Assembly: GCA_002493595.1 (NCBI GenBank)
Contig: DKZG01000025.1
Coordinates: 1 to 61,893, forward strand
DNA: 61,893 bases
Direction of reading: 5' to 3'
DNA from: Ruminococcaceae bacterium UBA7080
GTDB taxonomy: Bacteria; Bacillota; Clostridia; Oscillospirales; Acutalibacteraceae
The notes under the pieces are model-generated. The model worked only from the letters and a program-made list of their open reading frames with translations. It had not been told where the DNA came from and searched no databases. Every line of letters starts with the position of its first letter. Positions within the stretch are counted from its first letter, which is position 1. Positions 9,564 through 17,990 of the stretch are shown piece by piece. A program made the translations under genes and the position numbers.

Positions 9564-12500
9564 ATGATTGTTTCATTATTAAGCAAAAATTCAATATCAT
9601 CTATTACATTGCCTGATAAGATAAGAGGGAAGTTTGCTGTCACAGCCGGCTGCAGTGCTTCGGTTGATATTGAGGGCATTGATGGTGCTTGGGTTTTAAA
9701 ATCCAATAAAAAGGTTAAAATTTGCTCTGCCAGCAGGCAAGCTGCAGACAATTGTATTTTAACAGATATGAGTATCTATCATTTGCAGATTAAAGGCTGC
9801 AGTGACAAGAGCTTTATTTTTTCTGAACCGTCTACCGATGACCGAGTAGAATTAAATAAGTATCTTGTTTCAAACGACATCATTCTTAATATAGGCAGGA
9901 ATGATGATAATCAAATTGTTATCAAAAACGATTATGTTTCCGGCGAGCACGCTCAGATAATATATAAAAAGGGCAAGTGGCTTATTCAGGATAAAAACAG
10001 TTCTAACGGTACCTATGTAAATGGCAGAAGGGTTGATCAGTGTGAACTGAATATCGGTGATGTAATTTACATAATGGGGGTAATCATTGTTGTTGGAAAC
10101 AGATTAATTGCCCTGAATAATCCTGATAAAAAAGTGCATATCGGTACACCCAAGTTAATTGCGTATATACCGCAGGTCTCTGAGAAAAATGAAAGCTTTG
10201 ATTTTGATGATATAGAGGAGGAACTTTTTTATCGTTCGCCGAGATTTAAAAGAGATGTGGAAACCCGCGTGTTCAAAATAGATTCTCCTCCTAACAGCCA
10301 GATTGGCGATGAAATGCCGATTATGATGGCAATAGGACCATCCTTAACTATGGGAATGGCATCTATGGTTACGGCGGTATATGGTCTTCAGCAAGGGAAT
10401 TATATGTCTGCAATAACTTCCGGCTGTATGCTTTTAGGAACTGTTCTTTGGCCGGTTATTTCAAAGAAATATGATGAAAAAAGAAGAAAGAAAAAAGAGG
10501 CTTTAAGAGTTGAGAAGTATAAAGAATACTTGGACAGAATAAAGAATTCTTTTATTGAGGAGACGGAGAAGCAGCGAAAAATTATTCTTGAAAATAACAT
10601 CAGCAATGAAGAGTGCGAGCGAAGAGTGATGAGTGCCGGCAGGAATTTATGGGAACGCTCAATAGGGCAAAATGACTTTCTTAAACTTAATGTCGGTATT
10701 GGCAGTACTGTGCTTGATGCGGATATTCAGTATCCTGAAAGAAAATTCGAGGTGGAAAGAGACGAGCTTGAAGAAGAACTGCTAGATTTTTGTGAAGCTC
10801 CTCATCTTGTAAAAGATGTGCCGATAAGTATTTCTTTGATTGAAAATAATATTACAGGTGTTATTGGCAATAAAAAGCGGGTTTTGGATTTTATTCATTC
10901 AATGGTACTTCAGCTTTCCACCTTATATAGTTATGACGAAGTAAAGTTAGCTTTTATATACGATGAAAAAATTGATTCCGAAGCTTTGCAATATGTTAAG
11001 TGGCTGCCGCATATCTGGAATGATGAAAAATCATTTAGATTTTTAGCAAAAAATATTGAGGATATTAAGGAACTGTCTGCTTATTTGAAATCGGAGTTTG
11101 AGTCACGCAGCATGCTTAAAAGTGATGAAATTAAAGATAAAAAACCTTACTATATTCTATTTGCCTTCAGCAAAGAATTGGCATTGAGAGCTGATATTCT
11201 GAAAAGTATATATGAATCTAAAGAAAATTTACAGTTTTCCGTTGTTGCTGCCTATGATGAATTAAAAAATTTGCCTAAGGAATGCAGTAATGTTGTTGAT
11301 CTTAATGGCAGCGTGTCAAAAATTTATGATAAAAATGATATTAGCGGTAATCATATTGAATTTATTCCTAATTTGTACAGCGGAAATAAGCTGAATCAAT
11401 TAAGTGTCGCGCTTGCTAATATTAAACTTGATATGGGTGAAAGTGATTATGTTCTTCCAAAAATGATTACTTTTTTGGAGATGTTTCATGTCGGCAAGAT
11501 TGAACATCTAAATATTTTAAGCAGATGGAAGGAGAATGACCCAACAAAAAGCCTTGAAGCACAAATCGGAGTGGATACAATCGGTGATGATTTTAAGCTT
11601 GATTTGCATGAAAAACACCATGGTCCGCACGGATTGGTAGCAGGAATGACGGGATCGGGCAAATCAGAATTTATTATGACGTACATCCTGTCGCTCGCTG
11701 TAAATTATCATCCAAACGAACTGGCTTTTGTGCTCATTGACTATAAGGGCGGCGGAATGGCTAAAACCTTTGAGTCACTTCCGCATACTGCAGGAATTAT
11801 TACCAATCTTGACGGTGCAGCAATAAAACGTTCCTTAATTTCAATTCAAAGTGAATTAAAAAGGAGACAGGCTATATTTGCCGAAGCAAGCAAGGCCAGC
11901 GGCATCAGTAATATAGATATATATAAATATCAGAAAATGTTCAGAGAGGGTAGTGTCAGCGAACCACTTCAGCATTTATTTATAATATCGGATGAGTTTG
12001 CGGAATTAAAAACACAGCAGCCCGAATTTATGACACAGCTTGTCAGTGCAGCCCGTATAGGGCGAAGCTTAGGTGTTCACCTGATACTGGCAACGCAAAA
12101 GCCCAGTGGTGTTGTTGACGACCAAATATGGTCAAATGCCAAGTTTAAAGCCTGCCTTAAGGTTCAGGATAAGGCGGATAGTATGGATATGCTCAAGCGT
12201 CCTGAAGCTGCTGAGCTGCAGGATACGGGCAGATTCTATCTTCAGGTAGGTTATAATGAATTATTTAAACTTGGGCAATCAGCTTGGTCGGGTGCACCGT
12301 ATTATCCGTCTGATAAGGTTGAGATTCAGCTCGATAACAGTATTGACGTGATAGATAACGTCGGCAGAGTTATTAAAAGCGCAAAGATGAGCAGAGAGAG
12401 GAGCATATCTAAACCACAAAAGCAGGTTGATGCTATAACCGAGTATCTTTCAGAGCTTGCAAATCAGGAAAATATTAAGATCAGACCTTTATGGCTTGAC

Positions 12501-14093
12501 CCTATACCAAGCAAGATATACATCTGTGATTTGGAAGAAAAATATCATTACACAAAAGAAAATTATGTTATTAATCCTGTTATCGGTGAATATGATGATC
12601 CGATGAATCAGAGCCAAAGTATTTTAACACTTCCTTTGACAGAGCAGGGTAATGCTGTAATATATGGTATGCCGGGAAGCGGAAAAACAACCTTTGTTAC
12701 AACTATGATTTATTCTTTGCTTAAAACTTACTCTCCTGAAGCATTAAATCTTTACATACTCGATTTTGCTTCCGAGACGCTGAATGCATTTTGCAAAGCA
12801 CCGCATGTCGGTGATGTTGTATTTGCCCATGAGACGGAAAAGGTTACGAATCTTATTAAACTCCTTCTTGGACAAATTCAGACACGAAAAAAGCTTTTTG
12901 CTGATTTTGGCGGGGATATAACTTCGTTTAACAAAAATTCGCACGAAACAGTACCTTCAATCGTCGTTGTAATCAACAATTATGCAGCTTTTACGGAAAT
13001 GTATGATGATTATGAAAATGAAATACTCAGTCTTACACGTGAGGGTACAAAGTATGGTATTTATTTTGTTTTAACGGCTACAGGTACAAATGCTGTCAGA
13101 TTTAGAATTTTGCAAAATTTAGGTCAGTCTTATGTGCTTCAGTTAACTGATGAAACAGACTATTCCGGCATTCTCGGTAAAACAGATGGATTGGTTCCTT
13201 CCAAATTTAAGGGAAGGGGATTATTCAAAAATGATGCAATTTATGAATTTCAAACAGCATATTCTTTTGAAAGTGCCAACCCTTTTACGGATATCAGAAA
13301 ATTTTGTGATTGTCTTTGTGCTAAATACACGGATATGTCAGCAAAAAGTATTCCTGTGCTTCCTGAAAGAGTGAATACTGCATTTATTGAGCGCTTCATA
13401 AATAAAGGCTCATTGAATGTGCCTATAGGTGTGGAAACGGCATCTCTGGAAGTGAATTATCGTGATTTTTCAAAGAGTAATATTTCGTTCATTCAAAGTG
13501 AGACAAATGAATACGCTGCTTTTCTTTCCATGGTTGTTAAAATTTTATCGGAAAAAGCGGATATCAAAACAATTGTTTTTGATTCTGAAAATTTGCTTGC
13601 TCGCCTATCCGATGCAGAATATTTGAACAGCAAAAGTGATAATGTTGAAGGAATTAATGCGCTGTTTGCCACAGTGCTTGAAAGGCATAATGCGATTAAA
13701 GATGCTGAGGATAATGGTATGGTGCTTCCTGTTTATGATTTGTGCGTATATGCATTTTCATCCTTAAATGCATTAAAGGAAATGCTTGATGAAGAGGGCA
13801 ATGAAAAACTGAGTCTTATATTGGAAAAATGCAATGATAAGATGAATATAAAAATAATTATTGCCGATGAGTCAAAGAGTATTTCTTCATACAATTTTGA
13901 AAAGTGGTTTAAAAATAATACTTTATCAAACGATGCTATATGGATTGGTAATGGTATTACAGATCAGTATTATCTTAAAATCAGCAAAACAACTCCTGAG
14001 ATGGGCGAGGATATTTCAAATGAATACGGCTTTGCGGTTAGCAAAGGCAAAGCGGTTAAAATTAAACTAATCAATGATGGAGAGGCAGAGTAA
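9564..14093 (+). CDS. essC: T7SS FtsK/SpoIIIE-type ATPase, EssC-like
   Basis: Motor and substrate-recognition ATPase of type VIIb secretion. Order of parts: a degenerate FHA-like region (1-95); a canonical FHA domain (GRNDDN at ~111, SGEHAQ, NSSNGT); two membrane helices (~253-298); ATPase domain 1 with Walker A GMTGSGKS (~694-701) and Walker B FIISDE (Asp ~810); ATPase domain 2 with GMPGSGKT (~1035-1042) and a weak Walker B ending in NNY; and a third domain without a recognisable Walker A. At ~1509 residues it has EssC length. ATG 9564 is preferred over an upstream GTG because GAGAGGA is 6 bases away. The stop abuts the next start. Confidence 0.95.
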   Translation: MIVSLLSKNSISSITLPDKIRGKFAVTAGCSASVDIEGIDGAWVLKSNKKVKICSASRQAADNCILTDMSIYHLQIKGCSDKSFIFSEPSTDDRVELNKYLVSNDIILNIGRNDDNQIVIKNDYVSGEHAQIIYKKGKWLIQDKNSSNGTYVNGRRVDQCELNIGDVIYIMGVIIVVGNRLIALNNPDKKVHIGTPKLIAYIPQVSEKNESFDFDDIEEELFYRSPRFKRDVETRVFKIDSPPNSQIGDEMPIMMAIGPSLTMGMASMVTAVYGLQQGNYMSAITSGCMLLGTVLWPVISKKYDEKRRKKKEALRVEKYKEYLDRIKNSFIEETEKQRKIILENNISNEECERRVMSAGRNLWERSIGQNDFLKLNVGIGSTVLDADIQYPERKFEVERDELEEELLDFCEAPHLVKDVPISISLIENNITGVIGNKKRVLDFIHSMVLQLSTLYSYDEVKLAFIYDEKIDSEALQYVKWLPHIWNDEKSFRFLAKNIEDIKELSAYLKSEFESRSMLKSDEIKDKKPYYILFAFSKELALRADILKSIYESKENLQFSVVAAYDELKNLPKECSNVVDLNGSVSKIYDKNDISGNHIEFIPNLYSGNKLNQLSVALANIKLDMGESDYVLPKMITFLEMFHVGKIEHLNILSRWKENDPTKSLEAQIGVDTIGDDFKLDLHEKHHGPHGLVAGMTGSGKSEFIMTYILSLAVNYHPNELAFVLIDYKGGGMAKTFESLPHTAGIITNLDGAAIKRSLISIQSELKRRQAIFAEASKASGISNIDIYKYQKMFREGSVSEPLQHLFIISDEFAELKTQQPEFMTQLVSAARIGRSLGVHLILATQKPSGVVDDQIWSNAKFKACLKVQDKADSMDMLKRPEAAELQDTGRFYLQVGYNELFKLGQSAWSGAPYYPSDKVEIQLDNSIDVIDNVGRVIKSAKMSRERSISKPQKQVDAITEYLSELANQENIKIRPLWLDPIPSKIYICDLEEKYHYTKENYVINPVIGEYDDPMNQSQSILTLPLTEQGNAVIYGMPGSGKTTFVTTMIYSLLKTYSPEALNLYILDFASETLNAFCKAPHVGDVVFAHETEKVTNLIKLLLGQIQTRKKLFADFGGDITSFNKNSHETVPSIVVVINNYAAFTEMYDDYENEILSLTREGTKYGIYFVLTATGTNAVRFRILQNLGQSYVLQLTDETDYSGILGKTDGLVPSKFKGRGLFKNDAIYEFQTAYSFESANPFTDIRKFCDCLCAKYTDMSAKSIPVLPERVNTAFIERFINKGSLNVPIGVETASLEVNYRDFSKSNISFIQSETNEYAAFLSMVVKILSEKADIKTIVFDSENLLARLSDAEYLNSKSDNVEGINALFATVLERHNAIKDAEDNGMVLPVYDLCVYAFSSLNALKEMLDEEGNEKLSLILEKCNDKMNIKIIIADESKSISSYNFEKWFKNNTLSNDAIWIGNGITDQYYLKISKTTPEMGEDISNEYGFAVSKGKAVKIKLINDGEAE

Positions 14094-14345
14094 ATGGATA
14101 AGGTTTTGGTAGAAATATTTGTCCCTGTTGCAGGTCAGTCTTACGATGTGTTTATTCCTCAAACAGTCAAAATGTCAGAAATTATTTTGCTGGTATCCAA
14201 ATCAATTGCTGATTTGTCGGCAGGTAAATTCAAACCGGATGCGTCTACCGTTCTTTGTGACGCAGACTCAGGAAATATTTTTAATATCAATTTGTCAGTC
14301 TATGAGCTGGAAATCAAAAATGGTTCAAGACTGATGTTGATATAA
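14094..14345 (+). CDS. esaB: EsaB/YukD-like ubiquitin-fold T7SS protein
   Basis: An 83-residue protein with a beta-grasp pattern (VLVEIFVPVAGQSYDVFIP, a helix around EIILLVSKSIADL, ending NGSRLMLI), matching the YukD/EsaB family in size and in the closing NGSxLxLI strand. EsaB is a small cytosolic T7SSb component of accessory or regulatory function. It begins immediately after the EssC stop codon (TAA ATG), so it is translationally coupled to the ATPase, and is followed by the WXG100 pair. Confidence 0.85.
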   Translation: MDKVLVEIFVPVAGQSYDVFIPQTVKMSEIILLVSKSIADLSAGKFKPDASTVLCDADSGNIFNINLSVYELEIKNGSRLMLI

Positions 14346-14373
14346 AACAAATTTTAGGAAAAGGAGAATGATT

Positions 14374-14676
14374 ATGGGTAAAAACATTCAGGTTGATCCG
14401 TCAAAAATTGACTCGGCTTCTGTTAAGCTGGAAGAGCTTTCCCAGACTTATGACAGTATTGCAAAGCAGCTTATGATGGATGCAACAACAATGGGCGATG
14501 CCTGGCAGGGTGAAGACAATCAGGCTTTTTGTAACCAAATTAAAGGTTTTACCGAAGAGCTCAGCCAGATGGCTAAAAAGCTTAAGAGTGCTTCCGAAAC
14601 TCTTAAACAGCAGTCCACAAATTATAAGAATCGTCAGGACGCAATTACATCAGCAGTAAAAAATCTTGCTAATTAA
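14374..14676 (+). CDS. WXG100 (EsxA-like) protein
   Basis: About 100 residues folding as a helical hairpin around an AWQGEDNQAF turn (the WXG motif), typical of secreted ESAT-6-like T7SS proteins. It starts with IQVDPSKIDSASVKLEEL, the usual first helix. ATG 14374 is favoured over the ATG at 14368 because AAGGAG (14361-14366) would be only one base from the latter. It pairs with the next gene, the common arrangement for heterodimers, and lies just behind EssC/EsaB, so it is probably a core substrate. Confidence 0.93.
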   Translation: MGKNIQVDPSKIDSASVKLEELSQTYDSIAKQLMMDATTMGDAWQGEDNQAFCNQIKGFTEELSQMAKKLKSASETLKQQSTNYKNRQDAITSAVKNLAN

Positions 14677-14714
14677 ACATCTTATAAATTAATTTAGAAA
14701 AGGAGCGAATCAGT

Positions 14715-15020
14715 ATGGCCGGAACAATTAAAATCAGTACCGACCAGGTTGAAGCTATTGCTGCAAGCATTGAAAGCAGCAATAAAAAGCTTAAGACAAC
14801 TCTTGAAGAGAGTCAGTCAGCTATTAAAAGCTTAACTTCAACATGGCAGGGCGAAGCATCACAGGCTACTGTTGCTGCATATGATTCATTTGCAGCAAAC
14901 TATTTTCAAAACTATTATGACATAATTGATGCATATGTTAAGTTCTTGAGAACGAATGTTTCTGCTGATTATCAGTCAACAGAAACAGCGAATACATCTT
15001 TGGCAGATGCATTTAAATAA
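14715..15020 (+). CDS. WXG100 protein with YxxxE tail
   Basis: A 101-residue WXG100 protein (turn motif TWQGEASQ) with helices on both sides. Its C-terminus reads DYQSTETANTSLADAFK, containing a YxxxE pattern like the YxxxD/E secretion signal of T7SS partners. The same tail occurs in the protein at 19926. It is preceded by a good AAAGGAG site. A stable hairpin after the stop suggests that this abundant substrate is cut off from the weaker downstream genes. Confidence 0.93.
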   Translation: MAGTIKISTDQVEAIAASIESSNKKLKTTLEESQSAIKSLTSTWQGEASQATVAAYDSFAANYFQNYYDIIDAYVKFLRTNVSADYQSTETANTSLADAFK

Positions 15021-15025
15021 AAAAC

Positions 15026-15054
15026 GGAATGGGCGGATTCGCTCTGCCCATTCC
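15026..15054 (+). terminator. Hairpin after the first WXG100 pair (partial terminator)
   Basis: Perfect 9-bp stem GGAATGGGC / GCCCATTCC with an 11-base loop six bases after the stop. No T-run follows, so it may act as a leaky terminator or RNA-stability element separating the Esx pair from the lipase cassettes. Confidence 0.6.
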
Positions 15055-15190
15055 TCTGAATTTGAAAACTACAAGATGACTCAATAGGTCATCCTGATAA
15101 CTATATAGATTTAATTTAGCTTAAAAAGCGTGAACCTATTTTGATAAGCTTGATAGATATTTAAATGAATAATTGTAATGTGGTGGTTTG

Positions 15191-15973
15191 ATGAAACAAA
15201 AGATTGCTGTGCTTTTTTTAGCGATGACTATGGTATTTGTGTTGGGAGGATGTAATTCCGTGAATTTTAAAATGAATGAAAAGAAAATAATTAAAGACTC
15301 CATAGAGTATTTAACGGATAAGTATGATTGCGAATTTGAAGCATTAAGTGCAAGACTGATTATTGATCCTGCCGAAGGTTCTGTTGTTAATGTTGTTTGT
15401 AAGGATAAAACATATAACAGACCATTTAGAGTTTTTCATTCTATGGATTCCTCCTCTTTGACAATAGAAGGCGATGAAAACGAACTCAGCCAAGAATTAG
15501 AAAAGGCCGGTAAAGCTAAAATAACCGATGAATACGGTGGTCTTGTTTTGGCAGAAAAATACGCTCAAAAATTAAAAAAACAGTTTGATGAGAATGTATT
15601 TGTATTTTGTGAAATAAGTTTTAATGAGTTTATGCCTTCAACCACTGACATTCATCATTCTTTCGATCAGAGTATTAAAAACTGGCAGGCAAATGCTTTT
15701 TCTAAAATCTTTATTTTTTATGATGAAAAGAGTGATTTGCAAGCTATATTACAAGCAGCAACCAATTTTGTTCCTAAATATAAGCTTGCGATGCAATATG
15801 TTTATATTTGTCATGTAAGCACTGTGGATGAAGCGGACATAATGGCTAAGTATAATGACAATTGGAATCAATATGAAGATTTTATTGTAGATGATAATTC
15901 CGTCGATAAAATTGATGCGTTTTATACTACGTCAGATGACGGTGTGAAAAATATTCAGGTAATTAAGGAGTAA
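15191..15973 (+). CDS. Lipoprotein paired with a T7SS lipase (TilA-like candidate immunity protein)
   Basis: A predicted lipoprotein of 260 residues: a short signal ending in FVLGGC gives the lipobox cysteine, so the mature protein sits on the outer face of the membrane. The body has no enzymatic motif I recognise. It resembles the lipoprotein at 17271 in layout (a KYxxEF element, a cysteine-containing strand, then a DEYG motif), so the two are paralogues. It ends four bases before the lipase-like gene. By analogy with S. aureus TilA, the lipoprotein that protects against the T7SS lipase TslA, an immunity role is inferred. ATG 15191 follows a weak site; TTG 15188 is an alternative. Confidence 0.7.
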   Translation: MKQKIAVLFLAMTMVFVLGGCNSVNFKMNEKKIIKDSIEYLTDKYDCEFEALSARLIIDPAEGSVVNVVCKDKTYNRPFRVFHSMDSSSLTIEGDENELSQELEKAGKAKITDEYGGLVLAEKYAQKLKKQFDENVFVFCEISFNEFMPSTTDIHHSFDQSIKNWQANAFSKIFIFYDEKSDLQAILQAATNFVPKYKLAMQYVYICHVSTVDEADIMAKYNDNWNQYEDFIVDDNSVDKIDAFYTTSDDGVKNIQVIKE

Positions 15974-15977
15974 AAAT

Positions 15978-17255
15978 ATGGCTTTTACCGATGTTGAAAT
16001 GGCCGTTCTTTCGAAATTAGTTTATGATACAAATACCGGTAATATGGAGGTTGAATTGCATGACATATTAGAGATAAATGAAAACAAATTAAGACGAGAA
16101 TTAGGCAGTCAATATAATGAGGTTATTGACGGATTAATGGAAAAAAGCAAAGAATATAAAATAACCTTGGCAGAGAATGATAAGAAAACCGGATTTGCAG
16201 CTATGGCTGTTTGCGGCACTGATAATGACGTTACAGTAGTATGCAGGGGCACAGAAGGTTTTAATATATTTGGCAGTGAGGATTCGAGAAAAGATGTTTT
16301 TTATGGTGATTATGGCTTGATTGCAGGTACAGGTGAAACAGCACAGCATAAACAAATGGAGATTTTTTTAAATAATTTGGAGCAAAAGGGTTATGATGAC
16401 TATTATTTTTCCGGACATTCTTTAGGCGGAAACCTTGCTATGTATGCTGCACTCTATTTGGCAAAAACAGGAAAGGTAAAAGGTGTTATTACCTTTAATG
16501 CTCCAAATTTCAATTCTGTTTTTTGTGAAAAGTATAAAAAAGAAATTGAAATGATTTCAGCTTATACAACTCATTATCAAAATGAATGTGACATTGTCTC
16601 TTCCATCAACGGCGAAAATGTTTTTGGCAATGTAATTATTTGTAAAACAGCTGATAACGATACGAATGAATTTGATTTTGATGATCATATGCTGAGCAGC
16701 TATGATATTTGCAATAATAGTATAGTAATTTCAAGTAACGACAAGAGTGATATTGCGATAACGACCGGTTCTGTTGCAACTCAGGGAGATACAATAATAA
16801 AAACTGCTGCGGTAAGCTTTTTGTTGGCAGGTGCTTCGGGTATAAGCATTGTTGCATCGGCAGGGATTGCATTGGTTGCATTTGTTTCTATTGTGATTAC
16901 CGTTGCTGTAGTATCCTATGTTGTACATATAGTTAAGCAATGGGCTTTTGAGCATTCCGATGGTTATAAATATGCCAATTCAAATCCTTATATTTTAATT
17001 GATACAGATAAAATGAGAGATTATGCAGCTCAGCTAAGTGCATTAAGCTCCCGTTCAAAGACCCTTGACAGGCGGATGAACAGCTTGTATTGGAATTTGG
17101 GAATAGAGTGGGATACAATAGCCAATCTGGGAAGATTGTTAAAAGCAGAAGTCGTGCTGGATTATGCACACAGGCTTGATCAATGTGCCGACTATCTGAA
17201 TGAAACAGCAAATGAATTTGAAAATGTCGAAAGAGAAATAGCACGAATGTGTTGA
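15978..17255 (+). CDS. T7SS lipase-like effector with C-terminal WXG/LXG-like module (TslA-like)
   Basis: Residues 1-245 are an alpha/beta-hydrolase with FSGHSLGGNLA (nucleophile Ser148). Likely partners are Asp205 in NECDIV and His237 in DFDDHML, giving a complete triad. A hydrophobic stretch (~281-318) follows. The C-terminal ~88 residues read like a WXG100 hairpin: ILIDTDKMRDYAAQL, then NSLYWNLGIEW, then a second long helix. This lipase-first, targeting-module-last order is that of S. aureus TslA. A lipoprotein gene lies four bases upstream and a second lipoprotein-lipase pair follows. Antibacterial phospholipase/lipase secreted by the T7SS is the best inference. Confidence 0.82.
   Translation: MAFTDVEMAVLSKLVYDTNTGNMEVELHDILEINENKLRRELGSQYNEVIDGLMEKSKEYKITLAENDKKTGFAAMAVCGTDNDVTVVCRGTEGFNIFGSEDSRKDVFYGDYGLIAGTGETAQHKQMEIFLNNLEQKGYDDYYFSGHSLGGNLAMYAALYLAKTGKVKGVITFNAPNFNSVFCEKYKKEIEMISAYTTHYQNECDIVSSINGENVFGNVIICKTADNDTNEFDFDDHMLSSYDICNNSIVISSNDKSDIAITTGSVATQGDTIIKTAAVSFLLAGASGISIVASAGIALVAFVSIVITVAVVSYVVHIVKQWAFEHSDGYKYANSNPYILIDTDKMRDYAAQLSALSSRSKTLDRRMNSLYWNLGIEWDTIANLGRLLKAEVVLDYAHRLDQCADYLNETANEFENVEREIARMC
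17056..17240 (+). repeat. Near-identical 185-bp effector C-module, copy 1
   Basis: Aligned by eye with 19429-19613 without gaps; I count 5 mismatches in 185 bases (about 97% identity). Sequence outside the block diverges quickly. It encodes the second half of the WXG-like module, including NSLYWNLGIEW. Confidence 0.85.
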
Positions 17256-17270
17256 TTTGGGTGATTTATT

Positions 17271-17987
17271 ATGAAAGCATTTAAATTTATATTTTTATTC
17301 TTTTTAATATTTACAATAGCGATAGGGGGCAGCGGATGTATGAATAATAGCGATTTTTTTAAAAGCACAACACAAAAACAGGCGGAAATGGCTGAAAAAA
17401 TGCTGGAAGAGAAATACGGCAAAGAATTTGTGATTGAATCCTTAGGCGGAAGATGGGGAACGGCAACAGATGGATATTATACCTGCAATTGCTATCCTGC
17501 AGATAATGAAAATCTGAAATTTCAAGCCACAATTGATAAAGATTATGATTATATGATGGATGAATATGGAACGATATTAGCACAATTTGAGGTGGAAAAG
17601 TATATATATGATAATTGCCTATCCTATATTGATTCTGATGCGTGTGTTTTGGTGAATTCGGGCAATTCAACGATAGAAAGTCCAAACGGAATATTTGGTG
17701 TAGATGAATTTTTAGCGGCAAATAAAGGTGCTTTTTATATTTTTATAATGCTTTCCGAGAATGTGGATATTAATAAATTATTAGATAGTATTTCTTCACC
17801 ATCTCTTTTTGGTAAGAATGCTGAAATACATTTGTTTGTTTATTTGGCTTCTGATGAAATTAAAGAAGAATTTATCAAGTGGAAAGAATTAAATACTGAA
17901 TTTGATTCTGATTTAGACGATGTTTTCAAAAAGGCGGATGAAAGAGTATTTAATATTAAAAATAATTCTATAAGTGAAAAGGAGTAA
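17271..17987 (+). CDS. Second lipase-linked lipoprotein (TilA-like candidate)
   Basis: A 238-residue protein with a hydrophobic N-terminus ending in IAIGGSGC, an acceptable lipobox. It shares a spaced pattern with the lipoprotein at 15191: EEKYGKEF, a strand with two cysteines (YYTCNCYP) and MDEYGTILAQ. It lies between the two lipase genes, 15 bases after the first and three before the second, so it is probably the partner of the downstream lipase. Function is inferred from position only: immunity, or a surface accessory for the lipase. Confidence 0.68.
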   Translation: MKAFKFIFLFFLIFTIAIGGSGCMNNSDFFKSTTQKQAEMAEKMLEEKYGKEFVIESLGGRWGTATDGYYTCNCYPADNENLKFQATIDKDYDYMMDEYGTILAQFEVEKYIYDNCLSYIDSDACVLVNSGNSTIESPNGIFGVDEFLAANKGAFYIFIMLSENVDINKLLDSISSPSLFGKNAEIHLFVYLASDEIKEEFIKWKELNTEFDSDLDDVFKKADERVFNIKNNSISEKE

Positions 17988-17990
17988 AAC

